A stretch of DNA of 25,904 bases from Nitrospinota bacterium (GCA_015231995.1 JADGAO010000013.1:1-25904), one strand, 5' to 3'. Shown: positions 7,899-16,461, numbered from the stretch's first letter. The notes: generated from the sequence alone by a model not told the origin. Numbers and translations are program-made.

Positions 7899-9490
7899 TG
7901 GTTGTCGGCAATTTCTCGCCGAGGACGGCCTTCATCGTTTTCGCGTCGCTATTCATCTTCCTGCGGATTTTTTTCCCCTACACATTGTTCAACTCCGACG
8001 TGGCCAACTACGGCTACATGGGCAACGACATAATCAACTACGGCTATATTCCCTCCATTCCCTACGGGCAGAACTACCTTTTCCCTGTCACGCCCTATCT
8101 TTACGCGCTCTATCGCGTAATCCTGCCATCGTCCATTTGCGATGTGTACGTGATGACTGCGGCGGGCGGGACGCTTTCCCTGCTCGGGTTCTGGATGGTT
8201 TACGAGAGCTTCATACTGGCCATGCGGACGGCTGGAAAAGACCCTCTGTTGCCCGGAATCGTGTTTCTGGCGTTTCTCGCGCTGTCCCCTGTATATCAGG
8301 TGGACATTATGGAAAACTCAGGACAGGAGATCGCCATTTTCACTCTTGGCGCTCTGGCTTTCATGGCGACGTTGATGGAATCGGGAATCAGGCGGAGCGG
8401 TTCGATAAATCCGGCGCACGCTTTTATTTTCGGACTGACATGGGTTTATTCGTCATATGCACGGCCGCAGATAGCCGTTTACGGGGCCATGTTTTTCATC
8501 GCTCTCTCGGCGGTGGCGTGGAAAACCGGAAAATGGAGAATGACACGCGGACTGGCGCTTTTCACCGTAGTTGGCGGAGTCGCCGGATACGTTCCGATGG
8601 CCTTGCACAAAATTTTCCGTGCGCCGCAGTGGCCTTTCACACTTAAAAGCAATCTGGGCCTGGGGTCTTACGATGACATGCAGGATCGCCTGTGGCTTGT
8701 CACCCACAAGATATTCCATTTCATCCTGAGCCTTATATACGGGGTAACATCTTTCTCTATAGCGATGAGCGCCATCGTCGTAGTTTCGTTGGCCATTTTC
8801 GCAGTGGCCGTCATACGCAGGCGGGGCGAGACGCCATTGGTGGCGGCGGGCCTTTTCTGGGGGAGCGCGATTATCGTCGTGGCGATGATTCTTGTTCCCG
8901 GCCTTTCGATGAACGCGGATTACAGGCGCTACTGCCTCCATTCGTATTTGGCTTTCGCATTTATTTTCGCGTCGGCGATCCCATTCCGCCACGTGGCCGT
9001 AAGGTCTGCGATGGCTTTAGCCGTCGCGGTCACGCTGATTTTGTCCGTTCCGGTATGGTCCAGGAGCCTGGCCGATGAAGTTGTCGGGCATAGCTGGATA
9101 GAGGATGTCAAAGCGATGATTCCGGTTTTGGCGGCGAGGAAAAAGGTCATCATGGCCGATTATTGGGATGCGTACCTGCTAGGGTTCATGGCGGAGGGGA
9201 AACTTACGATAGAGGTTTTTCCCTGGCAAGTTGTGCGAAGATACGGGTCTATATCCGAGGATAGGATGCGCGAGGGAGCAGTGTGGCTGATACGGGAAGG
9301 GCATGGTGGAACGGTTCAGACGATGATACAAAAAGAACTGAGAGCGCCAAGGGAGAAAATGGCCCTGTTCATCCCCATGTTCGGCAAGAGGTACGCATAT
9401 GTGGAGTACACCGATCCGGCGATAGCCGCCGACTTTATGAAGAAAACGCGCCCCGATTATTTTACCGTCAAGTATCCTCCCGGATCATGA
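7898..9490 (+). CDS. GT-C fold membrane glycosyltransferase (GT39/ArnT-like)
   Basis: A 530-residue integral membrane protein with about 11 predicted membrane segments in the first 390 residues and a soluble C-terminal domain of about 140 residues. That is the layout of polyprenyl-phosphate-sugar-dependent GT-C transferases. The first external loop after segment 1 carries an Asp in LFNSDVANYGYMGND, where GT39-type enzymes hold catalytic acid residues. It starts with the ATG overlapping the deacetylase stop (TAATG). By analogy with ArnT it would transfer a lipid-linked sugar on the periplasmic side to lipid A, a protein or another lipid. The acceptor is unknown and the family placement rests on topology and this loop only. 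Confidence 0.75.
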   Translation: MVVGNFSPRTAFIVFASLFIFLRIFFPYTLFNSDVANYGYMGNDIINYGYIPSIPYGQNYLFPVTPYLYALYRVILPSSICDVYVMTAAGGTLSLLGFWMVYESFILAMRTAGKDPLLPGIVFLAFLALSPVYQVDIMENSGQEIAIFTLGALAFMATLMESGIRRSGSINPAHAFIFGLTWVYSSYARPQIAVYGAMFFIALSAVAWKTGKWRMTRGLALFTVVGGVAGYVPMALHKIFRAPQWPFTLKSNLGLGSYDDMQDRLWLVTHKIFHFILSLIYGVTSFSIAMSAIVVVSLAIFAVAVIRRRGETPLVAAGLFWGSAIIVVAMILVPGLSMNADYRRYCLHSYLAFAFIFASAIPFRHVAVRSAMALAVAVTLILSVPVWSRSLADEVVGHSWIEDVKAMIPVLAARKKVIMADYWDAYLLGFMAEGKLTIEVFPWQVVRRYGSISEDRMREGAVWLIREGHGGTVQTMIQKELRAPREKMALFIPMFGKRYAYVEYTDPAIAADFMKKTRPDYFTVKYPPGS

Positions 9491-9569
9491 AAACGGCGTT
9501 TCCGCTCGCCTGTTGGAACAACCGGCGGCGCGGCGGTGTTTTATTTAGTGTAAGAAGAGGGGAGATGGC

Positions 9570-10850
9570 ATGGGCACAACCATGTTTCGCGCCGCAGTTG
9601 TCATATCGTTTGTAGCGCTGGCGTTTGCGGCGGAGCCTGCCCGGGGCGAAGACGTATGGAAGCCGTTGGCGGATGAGCTGAAGTCGGCCAATCCCGGCCT
9701 TCTGGCGAAAAGAAAAATGGCGGAGTCCCTGAGGATTTCCGCGCCCGCGCGCATGGCGTGGGAAGACCCGATGCTCGAAGCGGGGCTGATGAGCGTCCCT
9801 CTGGACACGCTCCGGCTCGATCAGGAAGAGATGACGCAAAAGACTATCGGCGTCAGCCAGATGATTCCCAGCCTCTCCAAACGCCAGGCGCAAAAGAAAT
9901 TTGTGGAAGCGGAAGCTGTCGTAGCCGACGCGGAAGCCGGCATGGCAGAGAGAGAGCTGTTGGCCGGGCTTAAAAAAAACGTGTACGAATTGCATTACCT
10001 CGACATGTCGCTGGAAACCCTTGCGCGAAATCAAACCATCCTCGACGAGATGATAATCATATCCAACGCCAAATACGCCTCCGGCAGGGGCGCCCAGACA
10101 GCCGTCATACAGGCCCAACTCGAACGGACGAAACTGGAGGAAAAAAAGCTTGCGCTAGCAGAGAAGCGCGGCATTGTCCGCGTGAAGATAAACAGGCTTC
10201 TCAACCGAGCGCCCAACGCGGAATTTTCCATCCCAGCAGGCGCTATTACAGAGCCTTCTGCGCCCGCGTTTGGCGGCGTTTGGGAAAAAGCGCGAACCAA
10301 TTCCCCGATGGCGAAGGTCGCGTCGGCGGAGATGGCGAAGGCGCAGACGATGGTGGAACGGGAACGGGGTGAGGCCGGCCTGGACATGACGTTCACCGCC
10401 GAATACGCCCAGCGCGACGATACGCCGATGGAGAGGCCAGACCTTGTTTCGTTCAGGGCGGCGGTGAAAATCCCGCTGTGGCGGGCGGAGAAACAGGACA
10501 GGTATGTTGCGTCCGCAACTAAGGATGCGGAGTCGGCCTCCGACAGGCGCGATGAAGCTCTGGCCAAAGTAAGGGGCGAGGTAGAGGAGGCCGCGCTCAC
10601 CGCCGTAAAAGAGGCGGAGACGATAAAGCTGTACAATACGGGCATATTGCCGCAGGCCGCGCAAGCCCTCGCCAGCGCGCGCGCCGCATACCAGCTCGAC
10701 AGGGTGGATTTCCTGACGCTTCTGATGAGCGAGCAGACTTTGATCGAATACGAGTTGATGGCCGAGGAGGCGCGGATGAGGTTGAGGTCGGTTCTGGCGG
10801 ATATTGAATATATAACCGGCGCGGCTATTGATGATGGAGGGGCGCGATGA
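9570..10850 (+). CDS. cusC: Outer-membrane efflux factor, CusC/TolC family
   Basis: A 426-residue outer-membrane channel of the tripartite metal efflux pump. The N-terminus has a signal peptide (hydrophobic residues about 6-22, cleavage near AFAAEPARG) and no lipobox Cys. The rest is long amphipathic helices rich in Ala, Glu and Lys with two structural repeats, as in OEP proteins. The ATG at 9570 is preceded by AGGGGAG at 9558-9564 with 5-bp spacing. The gap from the GT-C gene is 79 bp, so a new transcript may begin here, though no convincing promoter is seen. The stop overlaps the cusB start as ATGA. The assignment rests on its place before cusB and cusA as much as on its own motifs. Confidence 0.88.
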   Translation: MGTTMFRAAVVISFVALAFAAEPARGEDVWKPLADELKSANPGLLAKRKMAESLRISAPARMAWEDPMLEAGLMSVPLDTLRLDQEEMTQKTIGVSQMIPSLSKRQAQKKFVEAEAVVADAEAGMAERELLAGLKKNVYELHYLDMSLETLARNQTILDEMIIISNAKYASGRGAQTAVIQAQLERTKLEEKKLALAEKRGIVRVKINRLLNRAPNAEFSIPAGAITEPSAPAFGGVWEKARTNSPMAKVASAEMAKAQTMVERERGEAGLDMTFTAEYAQRDDTPMERPDLVSFRAAVKIPLWRAEKQDRYVASATKDAESASDRRDEALAKVRGEVEEAALTAVKEAETIKLYNTGILPQAAQALASARAAYQLDRVDFLTLLMSEQTLIEYELMAEEARMRLRSVLADIEYITGAAIDDGGAR

Positions 10851-12313
10851 GCGGCGAAAGCGGAAAAAATTACACGTTCAAGTTCGTCCTTACGCTTGCG
10901 CTTGCCGTCATGATAGGGGCGGGTTATGTGTACAGGCATTCCATCATGTCCGTGTTCACCGGGAGCCACGCGGAGAAAATGGCCGCGACGCCAGAGGCTA
11001 CGCCAGCGAAAAAAGAGCGCAAGATACTCTACTGGCACGACCCGATGCTGGCCGATTTCCGTAGCGATAAACCCGGCAAATCGCCCATGGGTATGGACCT
11101 GATTCCGAAATACGCCGACGATGAAAACGAGGCGGACGCAAAAGGCACGGTGCGTATAGACTCCGCCGCCATGCAGAACATCGGCGTGCGGACGGATGTG
11201 GCGCGGACGAGGACTCTTTCGAAAACCATCCGCACGGTTGGAGTGGTCACATATGACGAGACGAAGCTTTCCAAAATACAGTCCAAAGTTCCCGGGTGGG
11301 TCGAGAAGCTTTACGTGAACGCAACGGGGCTGAACGTCGCCAATGACACTATACTGCTGGAGTTGTACAGCCCCGACCTCGTCACCACGCAGGAGGAATA
11401 CCTGCTTGCCCTCAACTACCGCGATTCGCTCAAGCAAAGCGCCAGCGAAAGCGTCGTGAAGGGAGGGGAGCAGTTGCTGGCCTCGTCGCTGAGGCGCCTG
11501 GAGCTTTTCGACGTGCCTCGCCACCAGATAGAGGAGCTGACCTCCGAGCGCAAGGTGAAAAAAACGCTTCACATACATTCCCCCGTCGTTGGCGTGGTGG
11601 TTAAAAAAGACGTGACTCAGGGGATGTATATCGAACCGAACATGACCCTTTACGAGATAGCCGACCTTTCCACCGTATGGGTGAACGCTGATATCTTCGA
11701 GTACGAGATACCCTATGTGCGACAGGGGCAACATGCCGTGATGACGCTCGGCTCCATACCGGGTCGCCAGTTCGAGGGGCGCATAACGTACATATATCCG
11801 TATCTCGACCCTCAGTCGCGCTCGGTGAAGGTGCGGTTCGAATTCCCCAACCCGAAACACTCGCTCAAACCGGAGATGTACGGCGACGTGACAATACATT
11901 CCGGCGACACAAAGAGCGTCGTGGCGATTCCAAGTGAAGCGATTTTGCGCACGGGCCTTTCCGCGCTGGTTTTTGTGGACAGGGGTGAGGGACGCTTCGA
12001 GCCTCGCGAGGTGAAAACCGGAATGCAGAGCGAAGGGTTCACGGAGATTATCTCCGGCGTGGCCGATGGGGAAAAGGTCGTGGTGTCGGCGCAGTTTCTT
12101 ATTGATTCGGAGTCGAAACTTAAGGAAGCCGTTGGGAAAATGACAGGGCACGATCATGGCTCTATGGTGGGCGCCGAGAAGAAACCCTCCAATGAACACA
12201 AAGGCCACACTCAGCCTGCCGACGAACACGCCGGGCACGCTATGCCGGCGGATGAACATGCGGGGCATACTGCGCCGCCTGCCGGTGATGGGGGCGCACA
12301 TGCGGGCCATTGA
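10847..12313 (+). CDS. cusB: Periplasmic adaptor of Cu/Ag RND pump (CusB family) with His-rich tail
   Basis: Membrane fusion protein linking the RND pump to the outer-membrane channel. An N-terminal anchor (about residues 12-30) is followed by the heavy-metal-binding motif YWHDPMLADF...PGKSPMGMDLIP (about 62-90). Then come the barrel-sandwich (PGWVEKLYV; HIHSPVVGVVVKKDV), a helical hairpin, and the beta-barrel and proximal domains. Residues 432-488 are a His-rich extension with ten His in EHxGH or HxxH spacing and the octapeptide PADEHAGH twice. Length 488 aa, longer than E. coli CusB mainly through this tail. The start overlaps the cusC stop, with GGAGGGG just upstream. The tail may collect or buffer copper or silver before hand-off, in place of a separate CusF, which is not seen here; that is inference. 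Confidence 0.93.
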   Translation: MSGESGKNYTFKFVLTLALAVMIGAGYVYRHSIMSVFTGSHAEKMAATPEATPAKKERKILYWHDPMLADFRSDKPGKSPMGMDLIPKYADDENEADAKGTVRIDSAAMQNIGVRTDVARTRTLSKTIRTVGVVTYDETKLSKIQSKVPGWVEKLYVNATGLNVANDTILLELYSPDLVTTQEEYLLALNYRDSLKQSASESVVKGGEQLLASSLRRLELFDVPRHQIEELTSERKVKKTLHIHSPVVGVVVKKDVTQGMYIEPNMTLYEIADLSTVWVNADIFEYEIPYVRQGQHAVMTLGSIPGRQFEGRITYIYPYLDPQSRSVKVRFEFPNPKHSLKPEMYGDVTIHSGDTKSVVAIPSEAILRTGLSALVFVDRGEGRFEPREVKTGMQSEGFTEIISGVADGEKVVVSAQFLIDSESKLKEAVGKMTGHDHGSMVGAEKKPSNEHKGHTQPADEHAGHAMPADEHAGHTAPPAGDGGAHAGH

Positions 12314-12379
12314 GAGGGAGCCATCCTTTTTCCTCTCCTTAACGGGGAGACTTTTGCATAACCCAGCGATCTCCATATT

Positions 12380-12454
12380 TTGTCATCCTGAGGGAGCTTC
12401 AGCGACCGAAGGATCAAATGAAAACAGATTCTTCGCTGGCGCTCAGAATGACAA
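12380..12454. mobile_element. MITE-like repeat between cusB and cusA
   Basis: A 75-bp element begins TTGTCATCCTGAG (12380-12392) and ends with the inverted CTCAGAATGACAA (12442-12454), with internal CGACCGAAGGATC and GATTCTTCGCTGG arms. TATT flanks both ends (12376-12379 and 12455-12458), a possible but short target duplication. The same family occurs at 25776-25867 and from 25872 to the window end. It carries no gene. Confidence 0.75.
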
Positions 12455-12467
12455 TATTGCGAACGTG

Positions 12468-12533
12468 ATGGATTATTCAAAGCTTTCCTTGCTCAGGGGA
12501 ACGGATTTGGATTCGCTCATCGAGGCTAATTAA
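12468..12533 (+). CDS. Possible 21-residue ORF directly before cusA
   Basis: An ATG at 12468 opens a 21-codon frame (begins MDYSKLSLLRGT) that stops at 12533, 3 bp before the cusA ATG. No clear ribosome site precedes it. It could be a coupling peptide that keeps cusA translation going after the repeat insertion, a remnant of an older gene end, or chance. Confidence 0.2.
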   Translation: MDYSKLSLLRGTDLDSLIEAN

Positions 12534-12536
12534 GCC

Positions 12537-15500
12537 ATGCTAAAGTGGATTATCGCCGCGTCTGCCCGGAACAGCTTCATCGTTCTGGTGACAGCGTTCT
12601 TTCTGGCCATCGGCGGGTATTACGCCGCCAGAACCATCCCGCTTGACGCGATTCCCGACCTTTCCGACGTTCAGGTGATCATCTATACGGAGTTCTCCGA
12701 ACAGTCCCCGCAGGTGGTGGAAGACCAGATAACCTACCCCCTCAGCTCCACGATGCTCTCCGTTCCCGGCGCGAAGACCGTTCGGGGCTATTCGTTTTTC
12801 GGGGCCAGTTTCGTTTATGTCATCTTCGACGACGGCGTTGACCTTTACTGGGCGCGAAGCAGGGTTCTTGAATATCTCAACTCCGTTTCCAAAAAACTTC
12901 CCGAAGGCGTCACGCCGATTCTCGGCCCGGACGCCACCGGGGTGGGATGGGTGTATGAATACGCGCTTATTGACAAGACCGGCAAACGCGACCTGGCGCA
13001 GTTGCGTTCCATACAGGACTGGTTTTTGCGGTACGAGCTACGCGCCGTAAAAGGCGTGGCGGAGGTCGCAAGCGTCGGCGGGTTCGTAAAGCAGTACCAG
13101 GCGATTGTAGATCCGAACAAACTGATGGCGTACAAAATTCCTCTCTCCCGTGTGATGGAGGCCATCCGCATGTCCAACCGCGACGTGGGCGGGTCGGTCA
13201 TCGAGATGGCGGAGACGGAATACATGGTTCGCGGCTTCGGATACCTCAAGTCCGTGGACGACCTTTCGAAAGTCTCATTGGCGGTGACGGCGAACGGCAC
13301 GCCGATAATGTTGCGCGACGTGGCCGAAGTGACCGTGGGGCCTGCGATACGGCGAGGCCTTACGGAGCTTGACGGGCAGGGCGAAGCCGTCGGCGGGATC
13401 ATCGTTATGAGGTTCGGCGAGAACGCGCTTTCCACTATAGACGCCGTCAAGAAAAAGATCGCCGCTATAAAGTCCGGCCTGCCGGAGGGCGTGGAGATAG
13501 TGGAGGTGTACGACCGATCCGCGCTTATCCTGCGGGCGGTGGACTTCCTTAAAGACAAGCTCGTCGAAGAGAGCGTGATGGTGGCGCTGGTCTGCGTGGT
13601 GTTCCTGATGCACCTGCGCTCTGCGTTCGTGGCCATAGTCACACTGCCGCTGGGGATACTCGGCTCGTTTATCATGATGAGGTGGCTCGGCGTCAACGCC
13701 AACATCATGTCGCTCGGCGGCATAGCCATCGCCATCGGCGCGATGATAGACGCGTCCGTGGTGATGATAGAAAACGCGCATAAACATCTGGAGCGCGACC
13801 TGGGCAAAAAACCCAGAAGCGAGATATTGCTGGACGCGGCGGTCGAGGTCGGCCCGGCGCTATTCTTCTCATTGGTCATAATCACGCTGTCGTTCATTCC
13901 GGTCTTCGCGCTGGAGGCGCAGGAGGGGCGGCTGTTCCGCCCGCTCGCGTTCACCAAGACGTTTGCGATGGCTTCTGCGGCGCTCCTCTCCATCACGCTG
14001 GTTCCGGCGTTGATGATATATCTCGTGCGGGGCGATATCACGCCGGAGAAAAAGAACCCGCTCAACAGGCTCCTTATCGCCACGGTCAATCCGGTGGTCG
14101 CATTCTCCCTGCGCCACAAAATAACGGTAATCATCGCGTCGCTTGCGCTTGCCGCTCTCGCGTGGATACCGTTGACGCGCATCGGGAGCGAGTTCATGCC
14201 CCCGCTTGACGAGGGCGACATACTTTACATGCCCACGACCATGCCCAACCTCTCCATCACAAAAGCGCGCGAGATATTGCAACAGACCGACAGGATAATA
14301 AAGACCTTCCCGGAGGTTGACCGCGTTTTCGGCAAGGCGGGCAGGGCGGAAACGGCCACCGACCCAGCGCCGCTGAGCATGTTCGAGACGATTATAAAAC
14401 TCAAACCCAAAGAGCAATGGCGGCCCGGAGTGACGATGGAGTCGTTGATGCGGGAGATGGACTCCGCGATAAAATTCCCCGGCCTCTCCAACTCGTGGAC
14501 TATGCCGATAAAAACGAGGATAGACATGCTCTCCACCGGCATCAAGACCCCCGTGGGGGTGAAGGTGGCCGGGCCGGACCTTGCGAAGCTTGAAAAAATA
14601 GGCGCGCAAATAGAGGGCATACTGCGCGGAGTACCCGGCACACGGAGCGTTTTCGCGGAGCGTGTGGCGGCGGGGCAGTTCCTCGATTTCGTCATAGACC
14701 GGGAGAAAGCGGCGCGATACGGCCTTAACGTCGGTGAGATTCAGGAAGTCATTTTGAGCGGCATCGGCGGCATGAGCATAACAAACGCGGTCGAGGGTCT
14801 TGAACGCTATTCCGTCAACCTCCGGTACGGCAGGGAGCTGAGGGACGATATCGAAAAACTCAAACGCATACTCATAGCCACGCCCGGCGGCCAGCAGATA
14901 CCGATCACGCAGGTGGCGGACATACGCCTTTCCGTCGGCCCGCCGGAGATACGCTCGGAGAACGCCCGCCCGAACGCGTGGGTTTTTGTGGACATCGAAG
15001 GCGTGGATGTTGGGACGTATGTCGCTAACGCGAAAAAAGCCGTTGAAACGTCGGTTAAACTGCCGCCTGGAGCCACGATATCGTGGAGCGGCCAGTTCGA
15101 GTATATGGAACGCGCCAAGGAGCGGCTGAAGCTGGTTGTGCCGTTGACGCTCGGGATAATCTTCATGCTTTTGTATTTCAACTTCGGCAACGTTACCGAA
15201 AGCCTGCTGGTGATGCTCACCGCGCCATTGTCTGCCGTGGGCGGGTTGTATTTTATCTACTACCTCGGCTACAACCTTAGCGTGGCGGTGGGCGTTGGGT
15301 TCATCGCGCTCATGGGCGTGGCGGCGGAGATCGGCGTGTTGATGCTTATCTTTATAGACCACGCGATGGAACGCAGGAAGAAAGATGGAGCTTGGAACAC
15401 CGTTGACGACGTCCGCGCCGCCGTGCTGGAAGGCGTCTCCGAGCGGATACGCCCCAAAATGATGACCTCTGCGGCTATTCTCGGCGGTCTTGCGCCGATC

Positions 15501-15653
15501 ATGTTCGGCGAAGGGACGGGTTCGGAGATCATGACACGCATCGCCGCGCCGATGGTGGGGGGGATAATAAGCGTCTCCTTCCTCGCGCTCATAGCCCTGC
15601 CCGCGTTGTACTGCCTGATACTGGAGTTTAGGCTGAAACGAGGGGAAGGGTAG
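12537..15653 (+). CDS. cusA: Cu(I)/Ag(I) efflux RND pump CusA
   Basis: A 1038-residue inner-membrane, proton-driven heavy-metal RND transporter (HME-RND) with 12 membrane segments and two large periplasmic loops. From the E. coli CusA sequence as I remember it, the three periplasmic metal-binding methionines are conserved at a constant offset of 8: M565 (in LYMPTTMP), M615 (LSMFETII) and M664 (RIDMLSTGIKTP). The proton-relay residues also match: D405 in GAMIDASVVMIEN, E931 in GVAAEIGVLM and a Lys at about 974 in RIRPKMMT. This points to monovalent Cu/Ag rather than Zn/Co/Cd. Unlike the cusC-cusB overlap, a 223-bp gap containing a MITE-like repeat separates it from cusB. The ATG at 12537 has GAGG 11 bp upstream, a weak ribosome site. 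Confidence 0.97.
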   Translation: MLKWIIAASARNSFIVLVTAFFLAIGGYYAARTIPLDAIPDLSDVQVIIYTEFSEQSPQVVEDQITYPLSSTMLSVPGAKTVRGYSFFGASFVYVIFDDGVDLYWARSRVLEYLNSVSKKLPEGVTPILGPDATGVGWVYEYALIDKTGKRDLAQLRSIQDWFLRYELRAVKGVAEVASVGGFVKQYQAIVDPNKLMAYKIPLSRVMEAIRMSNRDVGGSVIEMAETEYMVRGFGYLKSVDDLSKVSLAVTANGTPIMLRDVAEVTVGPAIRRGLTELDGQGEAVGGIIVMRFGENALSTIDAVKKKIAAIKSGLPEGVEIVEVYDRSALILRAVDFLKDKLVEESVMVALVCVVFLMHLRSAFVAIVTLPLGILGSFIMMRWLGVNANIMSLGGIAIAIGAMIDASVVMIENAHKHLERDLGKKPRSEILLDAAVEVGPALFFSLVIITLSFIPVFALEAQEGRLFRPLAFTKTFAMASAALLSITLVPALMIYLVRGDITPEKKNPLNRLLIATVNPVVAFSLRHKITVIIASLALAALAWIPLTRIGSEFMPPLDEGDILYMPTTMPNLSITKAREILQQTDRIIKTFPEVDRVFGKAGRAETATDPAPLSMFETIIKLKPKEQWRPGVTMESLMREMDSAIKFPGLSNSWTMPIKTRIDMLSTGIKTPVGVKVAGPDLAKLEKIGAQIEGILRGVPGTRSVFAERVAAGQFLDFVIDREKAARYGLNVGEIQEVILSGIGGMSITNAVEGLERYSVNLRYGRELRDDIEKLKRILIATPGGQQIPITQVADIRLSVGPPEIRSENARPNAWVFVDIEGVDVGTYVANAKKAVETSVKLPPGATISWSGQFEYMERAKERLKLVVPLTLGIIFMLLYFNFGNVTESLLVMLTAPLSAVGGLYFIYYLGYNLSVAVGVGFIALMGVAAEIGVLMLIFIDHAMERRKKDGAWNTVDDVRAAVLEGVSERIRPKMMTSAAILGGLAPIMFGEGTGSEIMTRIAAPMVGGIISVSFLALIALPALYCLILEFRLKRGEG

Positions 15654-15829
15654 AGGGGAGTCAAGGAGGGAGCCACTCTTGATGTTCTCCGGCTTATTGT
15701 TTCCCAATCTCGCTCTCCATCTATTTCCAACGGCCTTCATGTCTGCCACGCTCTTCCTTTCATCGCGTTTCCAAATAGCGTTACGCTTGAGGCCAATATA
15801 CCCCTGTAAAATTCTATGAGGTAGAGGAG

Positions 15830-15895
15830 TTGAGGGATTTGGAGAATTTGAGCGATTTGAACGATTTGAGGGACTTGAGGGACTTGAGTGATTTG
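15830..15895 (+). repeat. Tandem 9-bp repeat, seven units
   Basis: Consecutive 9-mers TTGAGGGAT, TTGGAGAAT, TTGAGCGAT, TTGAACGAT, TTGAGGGAC, TTGAGGGAC and TTGAGTGAT fit the consensus TTGAGNGAY and are followed by a partial TTGA. Read in frame they would encode Leu-x-Asp triplets, but no credible start or gene context exists. Confidence 0.85.
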
Positions 15896-15911
15896 AAAAG
15901 GTGTCACACAT

Positions 15912-15950
15912 TTGTGTCACCCGGAGCTTGTCGAAGGGGCAGAATGACAA
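15912..15950. repeat. Degenerate copy of a TCACCC/GAAGGG type palindromic repeat
   Basis: GTGTCACCCGGAGC is followed by TTGTCGAAGGGGC and AGAATGACAA, the arms of the short palindrome family related to the MITE-like repeats at 12380 and 25776. It lies between the tandem repeat and hicB. Confidence 0.55.
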
Positions 15951-16010
15951 TGCGGCTGTCGAAATGATATATCAGATAATCAACCATCTAACCGAGCATG
16001 GGTTTTTATC

Positions 16011-16343
16011 ATGAAAGATTTGATGGAATACAAAGGTTACTACGGGTCGGCCCATTACGATGACGACGACCGGATATTCATCGGCAGGGTGGAATACATC
16101 CGTTCACTAGTCAGTTATGAGGCGGACTCCGCCAAACGTTTGAGGAAAGCGTTCGAGGAGGCTGTGGATGATTATCTTGAGTTGTGCGAAAGCAGGGGAG
16201 GCGAGCCTGAAAAACCGTTCAAAGGTTCTTTCAACGTCAGAATCGGCCCGGAACTACACCGCAAAGCCGCGCTAAAAGCGATGAGGAAAGGCGTAAGCAT
16301 CAATAATCTGGTGACGGAAGCTCTCAAAACGGCCATCTCTTAA
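16011..16343 (+). CDS. hicB: HicB family antitoxin, no HicA partner seen
   Basis: A 110-residue protein of the HicB type. MEYKGYYGSAHYDDDDRIF is the partial RNase-H-like N-terminal domain; a helical stretch leads to the C-terminal ribbon-helix-helix domain with GSFNVRIGPELHRKAALKA and VSINNLVTEAL. In the family HicB neutralises the mRNA-cleaving HicA and represses its own operon. No HicA-like frame (about 60 aa with a double-stranded-RNA-binding fold) lies within 350 bp upstream or 530 bp downstream; both flanks are repeats. It is therefore an orphan antitoxin or a regulator acting alone. The ATG at 16011 matches the usual MKDLMEYKGY start, though a later ATG at 16023 is possible. Confidence 0.88.
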   Translation: MKDLMEYKGYYGSAHYDDDDRIFIGRVEYIRSLVSYEADSAKRLRKAFEEAVDDYLELCESRGGEPEKPFKGSFNVRIGPELHRKAALKAMRKGVSINNLVTEALKTAIS

Positions 16344-16461
16344 AGCAATCCAAAGGGATTTGGGAGAGTGGGCTTCGTTGGGGGCGCCTCGGGCTGTCGC
16401 CAAAATATTTTCTTACCCTTACAAAGGAAAGCTTTGCATAAATAAACGATTAACTCCTTAC

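Larger units (their letters stand above)
15654..16010. other. Intergenic region between cusA and hicB
   Basis: This 357-bp stretch has no supported gene. It holds a 9-bp tandem repeat at 15830-15895 and a degenerate TCACCC..AGCTTGTCGAAGG type palindrome at about 15912-15950. Bases 15670-15818 read as an open frame on the minus strand but match nothing I recognise. GATAAT at 15975-15980 could be a -10 element for hicB; no matching -35 is seen. Confidence 0.6.

Noticed and set aside
10031..12376. 781-residue minus-strand ORF
   Set aside because: It is entirely antisense to cusC and cusB, whose plus-strand products are clear family members.
15830..15895. CRISPR array
   Set aside because: The units are 9 bp, contiguous and without spacers; no cas genes are present.
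13869..15950. 693-residue minus-strand ORF
   Set aside because: Mostly antisense to cusA, with Arg/His-rich low-complexity composition; only the intergenic end is mentioned as a weak lead.
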